Of a stretch of DNA of 64,000 nt, positions 59,802-64,000 are shown one piece after another. The stretch spans positions 962,050 to 1,026,049 of the forward strand of contig DS990260.1 in assembly GCA_000155435.1 (NCBI GenBank). Reading direction: 5' to 3'. This DNA comes from Clostridiales bacterium 1_7_47FAA (GTDB lineage Bacteria > Bacillota > Clostridia > Lachnospirales > Lachnospiraceae). A model generated the notes under the pieces. That model was not told the DNA's origin. It worked only from the letters and a program-made list of their open reading frames with translations, and ran no database searches. Within the stretch, counting starts at the first letter, position 1; every line of letters starts with the position of its first letter. The translations under genes were made by a program, and so were the position numbers.

Positions 59802-60893
59802 TTATTGATTCATTTTTTCCAATTTCTCCCAGTCAAATTCCACTCCGCTTCCAGGCAGGTCCGACGGTTCCAGGTATCCTTCCCTGATAATCAGCGGCCG
59901 CTTCGTATACTGCCAGATTGGGAAGCTGTGGAACTCAATATATCCTCTGTTTTCCAGGCCTGCCAGTATGTTCACATGCAGCTCCTGCATACCGTGTGAG
60001 TGGACCTTTAAGTGATATTGTCCGGCCAGCCCTGCCACCTTTACAAATCCGGTAATCCCTCCTGCATTCGAGGCATCGGGTATGGGACATTTGATGTGTC
60101 CAATCCGCAGCGCCATCTCATGCTCATAAATGGTGTGTAGGTTTTCCCCCATGGCAATGGGTATGGATGTGGCCTGCCCGATTCTTGCATAAGCCTCATA
60201 ATCATCCGGATCCGTGGGTTCCTCCAGCCACGTGATGCGGAACTCCTCCAGACGCTTTGCCATCTCAATGGCAGTCACTTCATCCCAGGCCATATTGGCA
60301 TCCACCATGAAAACAGACTTATCCCCTATGAGGCGGCGCACCGCCCGCACCCTGGCAATATCCTCATTTCCATCCTGTCTGCCCAGTTTAATCTTAAATG
60401 CATTGTGCCCCTGTCCCATCTGGCCTTCAATCTGGCTTAGCAGCTCCTTCTCCGTCAGCATTAAGTCAATACCGCCATAGTAGACAGGCACTTTCGATGA
60501 TGGATTACCTAAATACCCTGACAGACCCATCCCTTTCTGTTTCAGCATTGTATCCCAGAATGCAATATCCAACGCGGAAATGGCAAAGGAGGCAATCCCT
60601 CCCCTGGCAACATAGTGGATTCCCCGCGCCATCATCTGGTTCATGGTTTCCGGGCATTGCATTTCCTTTCCAATCAACAGCGGCGTTAAGTCCTTCTCTA
60701 TCATAACCGCAATGGCCGCCCCGCCAATACCGCCCGTATATGTATATCCCACCCCCTTTACTCCGCTTTCCAGCATCACTTCAACCGTGATTACCTCGAA
60801 AAAGTTATGCTTTCCGTGGATTGCATCCACCAGATTACCTTCCAGCGGCAGTCTGAAATACCTTGTATCAATTGATATGATTTTGCCGTACAC
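59802..60893 (-). CDS. Mandelate racemase/muconate-lactonising-family enzyme (probable sugar-acid dehydratase)
   Basis: Enolase-superfamily enzyme, 363 residues. The catalytic KxK is in NAFKIKLGRQDG, the metal ligands are Asp in VFMVDANMAW, Glu in TWLEEPTDPDD and Glu in AMGENLHT, and the other-side base is His in LKVHSHGMQELH with Asp in IPDASNAGG. This set is like mandelate racemase and sugar-acid dehydratases that act on aldonates or aldarates. The start is a GTG with AAAGGAG upstream. It is first in the TRAP operon and divergent from a GntR-FCD regulator, so it likely dehydrates the imported acid. Confidence 0.87.
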   Translation of the reverse strand: MYGKIISIDTRYFRLPLEGNLVDAIHGKHNFFEVITVEVMLESGVKGVGYTYTGGIGGAAIAVMIEKDLTPLLIGKEMQCPETMNQMMARGIHYVARGGIASFAISALDIAFWDTMLKQKGMGLSGYLGNPSSKVPVYYGGIDLMLTEKELLSQIEGQMGQGHNAFKIKLGRQDGNEDIARVRAVRRLIGDKSVFMVDANMAWDEVTAIEMAKRLEEFRITWLEEPTDPDDYEAYARIGQATSIPIAMGENLHTIYEHEMALRIGHIKCPIPDASNAGGITGFVKVAGLAGQYHLKVHSHGMQELHVNILAGLENRGYIEFHSFPIWQYTKRPLIIREGYLEPSDLPGSGVEFDWEKLEKMNQ

Positions 60894-61010
60894 CTGATTT
60901 CTCCTTTCCCAGCCTTGAGGAGCGTTTAAAAATATATTTCCGCCGCTGCAAAGGCCATCAAATCCGGAAAAATATTTATGTATTTTATTTTTCCTATATT
61001 TTTATTTTAT

Positions 61011-61200
61011 TGTATACTATAATATCAAATTAATCAAGTATTTTTGTATACTATTTTGAAAAACCCAATACAAAGTATTCTGTCCTGCTATACTCAGTCC
61101 ATTTTTTAACACTACACGCCAAATTATTTTTATATTTTGCTCTTTTATGTATACATAAACCTCATCCAATTCATTAATATGTTTTATTTTTATGTATACA
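61011..61200. promoter_or_regulatory. Four GTATAC operator-like sites in the divergent enolase/GntR region
   Basis: GTATAC occurs at 61012-61017, 61046-61051, 61149-61154 and 61194-61199, each flanked by T on the left and A or T on the right (TTGTATACTA, ATGTATACAT, ATGTATACAA). The whole 361-base gap 60894-61254 is very A+T-rich. TTGTATACAA-like palindromes suit GntR/FCD regulators, so these are probable sites for the adjacent regulator. Confidence 0.65.
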
Positions 61201-61254
61201 ATTTTCTTTTACTGAGTTAAAATAGATTTATCCATTGAAAAGGAGATAGCTTAT

Positions 61255-61950
61255 ATGCCCAGGCTAAAAGGAAATGCCTCCGACACGGCATTAAAAAAGA
61301 TTGTCCAGAAAATTAATGATTATGAGTTATCCTCAGGCGAAATCGTATCGGACCTGGAATTATCCAATGAGCTGAATATCAGCCGCACCCCGGTCAGGGA
61401 AGCAATGCAGCAGTTAATTGATATAGGGTTACTGGAGCGGACAGCCACCAAGGTGGTGGTAAGGTCCATCACCCTTACTGATATTGTGGAAATATTCCAG
61501 ATACGGGAAGCAATCGAAATCATGAGTGTTAAGATAATCCTGTCCAACGGAGGATTAACAGAAGCCCAGAAGCTGGAATTGATGGATATCCATCAGAATC
61601 TATGTAATGACATTTCAAATGGGAACTTCGACAAAAACTTTTCCGATGACACGGCGTTCCATGAGAAGCTGATTGAATATTCCGGCAACTCACGTATGGA
61701 AGACATATCCAGACGCATCAGCCTGCAGAGCCAGAGACTGCGCTGGCTGACCCTTCTTACTCCTTCCAGATACGCAGGAACACGGGATGAACACGAACGG
61801 ATCATCCAGGGTATTTTAAACCAGGATTTAGACAGCACTGCCAGGGCCATCCAGGAACATCTGCAGGGCAGCCTTGAAAACTATACCCAGATACTTAATA
61901 ATAACCAATGGGTGAAAATCATGAGTGAACTTAAGAATATGAACCCGTAA
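61255..61950 (+). CDS. GntR-family (FCD) regulator of the enolase-TRAP operon
   Basis: A 231-residue regulator. The winged HTH is at 10-75 with DLELSNELNISRTPVREAMQ, and the FCD domain contains EIFQIREAIEIMSVKIIL, TAFHEKLIEYSGNSRMEDIS and the ligand/metal His in TRDEHERIIQGIL. It diverges from the mandelate-racemase-like gene, with four GTATAC palindromes between them. It most likely represses the operon until the sugar acid or its product binds. AAGGAG precedes the ATG. Confidence 0.9.
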   Translation: MPRLKGNASDTALKKIVQKINDYELSSGEIVSDLELSNELNISRTPVREAMQQLIDIGLLERTATKVVVRSITLTDIVEIFQIREAIEIMSVKIILSNGGLTEAQKLELMDIHQNLCNDISNGNFDKNFSDDTAFHEKLIEYSGNSRMEDISRRISLQSQRLRWLTLLTPSRYAGTRDEHERIIQGILNQDLDSTARAIQEHLQGSLENYTQILNNNQWVKIMSELKNMNP

Positions 61951-61982
61951 AGGAACCCCCGGAAGCCGCCCTGCAGAAGCAC

Positions 61983-62034
61983 AAAAGCGGCAGGCAGGCA
62001 AAGTGTGTACCACTTTGCCCTGCCTGCCGCTTTT
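61983..62034 (+). terminator. Long intrinsic terminator after the GntR gene
   Basis: AAAAGCGGCAGGCAGGCAAAGTG pairs with the complementary CACTTTGCCCTGCCTGCCGC TTTT, with a tight loop and one bulge. Confidence 0.85.
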
Positions 62035-62149
62035 AAAAATAACGATAGCGTAGTGTTTTATTCTCATAATATCATCACTCCGGACCCCCATTTCATCGTT
62101 CCCCGCCTTATCCGCCAAAGGCAATCCGAAAAGCCATACCAAGCGGAAT

Positions 62150-62674
62150 TCATTGAACAGCATCCATAATTGGTGACAGGGATTCAAAATTAACGAAATT
62201 GACTTTCTTACCGAATGTCTCAATCATTGCTGTTATTTCAGCAGTTTTCTTTTCTTCAGGCAGGCTCTTGGCTTTCCTGTATAGCAACGTCATCATGGTT
62301 TTATGTTTAAAGTTCAGCTTGCTATAATCAATCCCACCTCGCAGATGAAATACCTGCGTGTTCTTAAGAATTTTCTCAGGTACTTGTTTACTGATAGACT
62401 TTTTTATATTGTCCGTATTTTCTTTATCATTTACATCCGCCAATCCGACTGTTACGATAATTAATGCTGTATCATCGTTCATTGCCTTAACCGTCTTTCT
62501 CAAACCTTTCACTCCGCCAGCAAATAAACCGCCAAAATGTATGATAAGGCCGTAGTCTGACAATGACTGCATATCCTCATAATTCATGATAGGAATACCT
62601 GTCATCTCTGAAAACCTGGATGCATAAGTCCTTGTCGTTCCATATCCGCTACCGTAAATAATCAGTTTCTTCAT
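62150..62674 (-). CDS. Flavodoxin-domain protein
   Basis: A 174-residue FMN-binding flavodoxin-like protein related to the protoporphyrinogen-oxidase (HemG)-type group. The FMN phosphate loop is IIYGSGYGTTRTYASRF at the N-terminus, then YEDMQSLSDYGLIIHFGGLF and ALIIVTVGLADVND. The C-terminal helix is short. The start at 62674 has GAGGAAAAC before it. The reaction is unknown; electron transfer in a redox pathway is likely. Confidence 0.82.
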   Translation of the reverse strand: MKKLIIYGSGYGTTRTYASRFSEMTGIPIMNYEDMQSLSDYGLIIHFGGLFAGGVKGLRKTVKAMNDDTALIIVTVGLADVNDKENTDNIKKSISKQVPEKILKNTQVFHLRGGIDYSKLNFKHKTMMTLLYRKAKSLPEEKKTAEITAMIETFGKKVNFVNFESLSPIMDAVQ

Positions 62675-62704
62675 CTGTTTTCCTCTGCAACTTTCAATTT
62701 TCAT

Positions 62705-62895
62705 TACTGAAAATCAATATTAAACCACTACTGATTCCCTTCAACAACAATGTGGGGACCGGACTTTGAAATATGGTCCATGGTGAAGGACTTTCTTCCC
62801 ACCACAGGGGAGCGTCCTACTGAAACAGCCTTTCATTTGAGGGACATTTAAGCAGGCTGCAGGTTTGAAAAAATTGTGCGTCTATTTCGCTAATA
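62705..62895. other. Gap with possible eroded coding sequence
   Basis: The plus strand has a short reading GPDFEIWSMVKDFLPTTGER from about 62755 to 62850 with no start or family match. It may be a relic. Nothing else is recognised. Confidence 0.2.
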
Positions 62896-63258
62896 TCATG
62901 TGCCGGCTTCTCTTAACGTTCTCTTAACGTCATCTAGGTATGCTATATACTCATTTCCCCACACTTCAAGAACGGATAGGACTTTTCTGAATTTTTCACC
63001 GATTTCACTTAGCTGATACTCAACTTTAGGAGGAATCTGTTGATATTCAATGCGAACAATCAACCCTTCGTCTTCAAGCGTTTTTAATTGCCTTGATAAA
63101 GTGGTATGTGTCATTTCTTCCGGCATACGTCTTTGCAACTCATTAAAACGTATTGGCCCGTCAGTTAATAGATATAGGATATACATAGACCATTTTCCTG
63201 TAAGTACCTTTTGCGCGGTTACATAAGGGCATAGCCCGAACAATTCCTTTTTTGCCAT
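62896..63258 (-). CDS. HxlR-family transcriptional regulator
   Basis: A 120-residue winged-helix regulator. The HxlR signature is complete: N-terminal Cys in FGLCPYVTAQKVLTGKWSMY, then ILYLLTDGPIRFNELQRRMP, ITHTTLSRQLKTLEDEGLIV-like MTHTTLSRQLKTLEDEGLIV, and YQQIPPKVEYQLSEIGEKFR. HxlR proteins often sense electrophiles or redox stress by cysteine modification. It diverges from the PNPOx-like gene across 123 bases, so it probably controls that gene. AAAGGAA lies before ATG 63258. Confidence 0.9.
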   Translation of the reverse strand: MAKKELFGLCPYVTAQKVLTGKWSMYILYLLTDGPIRFNELQRRMPEEMTHTTLSRQLKTLEDEGLIVRIEYQQIPPKVEYQLSEIGEKFRKVLSVLEVWGNEYIAYLDDVKRTLREAGT

Positions 63259-63381
63259 GTATACGTTCCTTTCTGATACTGGTATCATTAAATATCGTAC
63301 TTGCATTATCACTCCTGCGCTATATAATTATACTTGCAAACAGAAAGAAACGCAACCCACAATCTGAAAGGAGTTTTTATC

Positions 63382-63777
63382 ATGAATGAAGTTTTGGAGT
63401 ATTTGAAATCATGCGGCACTTTTTATCTCGCTACAAGTGAGGATGGACAGGCTCATGTACGTCCCTTCGGTGCGGTCTGTGAATTTGAGGGCAAACTCTA
63501 TTTTGTTACAAACAATCAGAAAAAGGTATACCAGCAGATGAAGAAAAACGGGAAAGTTGAAATCTGTGGAATGCACAAGGGTACATGGATCCGTGTTGAG
63601 GGTGAAGTGAAAGAGGACACGCGCCGGGAAGCAAGAGTGTCCATGATGCATGACAACGAAGCTGCTTTAAGTAGCATGTACACTGTCGACGATAATCTAA
63701 TGACCGTATTTTATTATGAACATGGTACTGCTTCCATCTATTCATTTACCTCTGATCCAAAGGTAATTGAACTGTGA
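63382..63777 (+). CDS. Pyridoxamine 5'-phosphate oxidase-like flavin protein
   Basis: A 131-residue split-barrel FMN-binding protein of the PNPOx-like group. The segments LKSCGTFYLATSEDGQAHVR and PFGAVCEFEGKLYFVTNNQK carry the flavin-phosphate contacts, and ICGMHKGTWIRVEGEVKEDT the second strand pair. These short members reduce or bind small flavin, F420 or antibiotic-like substrates and are seldom true PNP oxidases. The start at 63382 follows AAGGAG. It is paired with the HxlR regulator. Confidence 0.85.
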   Translation: MNEVLEYLKSCGTFYLATSEDGQAHVRPFGAVCEFEGKLYFVTNNQKKVYQQMKKNGKVEICGMHKGTWIRVEGEVKEDTRREARVSMMHDNEAALSSMYTVDDNLMTVFYYEHGTASIYSFTSDPKVIEL

Positions 63778-63793
63778 TTAAATCATAAACAGC

Positions 63794-63829
63794 AACGCCG
63801 GACAGAGCATTTTAGCCTCGTCCGGCGTT
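63794..63829. terminator. Intrinsic terminator between convergent genes
   Basis: AACGCCGGAC and GTCCGGCGTT, a ten-base perfect stem with a 16-base loop, lie between the PNPOx-like gene and the gene at the right edge. Confidence 0.8.
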
Positions 63830-63884
63830 GTTCAACCATGCGCTTTTCAGCTGATAGGGACGCCGCAACCAGCTGGAAAAACAA

Positions 63885-64000
63885 CTATTTCTTATTCTTC
63901 AGCCGCAGCTCAATCCCCCGTTCCCCGGCCATCTCCTCAAACATCTGCACGGCCCGGGCAGCCCGTTCCTTCAAATTCCCCTCTTCCACAACAGTCTGTT
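63885..64000 (-). CDS. C-terminal end of a gene cut by the right edge
   Basis: Thirty-seven codons on the minus strand are open to a TAG at 63885-63887, reading QTVVEEGNLKERAARAVQMF and ending ELRLKNKK. The codon use and helical, charged pattern suggest a real protein C-terminus. It is too short to identify. Confidence 0.5.
   Translation of the reverse strand, partial: QTVVEEGNLKERAARAVQMFEEMAGERGIELRLKNKK

Noticed and set aside
1-64000. tRNA, rRNA, riboswitch, prophage or intact insertion sequence
   Set aside because: None recognised by eye on either strand. A covariance-model search would be needed to exclude small RNAs fully.

Overview
The window looks like a chromosomal segment of a gut Lachnospiraceae of the Enterocloster (Clostridium clostridioforme/bolteae) type. 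The reasons are strong AGGAGG-type ribosome binding sites, a SigI/RsgI pair, many sugar and sugar-acid transporters, an anaerobic CO dehydrogenase, a CIRCE-controlled small heat-shock gene, and mid-GC core genes interrupted by more A+T-rich blocks. The genus is inferred from gene content, not from a marker gene. I found no rRNA, tRNA, CRISPR array or intact transposase.

Layout. 0-2 kb: sigma factor SigI and its membrane anti-sigma factor RsgI, whose outer part is a 30-bp-period Asp/Arg/Gly repeat. 2.2-9.2 kb: one operon reading leftward with a ROK regulator, a BadF-type sugar kinase, an unassigned glycosidase-like TIM-barrel protein and an RbsA/C/B-type sugar ABC importer. 9.4-13.4 kb: a GntR regulator, a chloramphenicol-acetyltransferase-like gene and an M29 aminopeptidase. 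13.4-19.6 kb: small membrane genes and the pyrimidine genes pyrF-pyrK-pyrD and pyrE, with an unknown zinc-ribbon protein between them. 19.7-20.6 kb: a methyltransferase. 21-30.1 kb: an A+T-rich catabolic island with a sodium symporter, an MFS carrier, LacZ, AraC and LacI regulators and a tandem SnoaL/NTF2-like protein. 30.2-42.5 kb: a truncated PHP gene, hsp20, an amidohydrolase, a phospholipase D-like protein, a pepF-MATE-GNAT operon, lrgAB, a GNAT protein, a small alarmone synthetase and the Mrp Fe-S carrier. 42.8-49.4 kb: an unknown membrane-anchored protein, a Nif3-like protein, and an Rrf2-cooS-cooF-FAD oxidoreductase cluster followed by a nitroreductase. 49.4-52.1 kb: a graveyard holding two broken DUF1016 (YhcG) nucleases, a DHFR-like fragment and a group II intron RT fragment, around two live GNAT genes. 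52.1-54.5 kb: fliB-like, ogt and HD-domain genes. 54.8-55.4 kb: a deletion scar joining an MFS fragment to an enolase-superfamily fragment. 55.7-61.9 kb: a ferredoxin-type aldo/keto reductase and an enolase-TRAP transporter operon with its divergent GntR regulator. 62.1-64 kb: a flavodoxin, an HxlR regulator, a PNPOx-like gene and a gene cut by the right edge.

How the genes work together. Three complete carbohydrate or sugar-acid modules each carry their own regulator. The CO dehydrogenase, CooF and FAD oxidoreductase would form a CO-to-NAD(P) electron path without an acetyl-CoA synthase nearby. The most distinctive feature is a scatter of short tandem repeats with periods of 15, 18, 30 and 36 bp, all multiples of three. 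Four lie in frame inside otherwise ordinary proteins (RsgI, the M29 aminopeptidase, PyrK and a GNAT protein) and two lie between genes, which suggests a genome-wide class of in-frame minisatellites.
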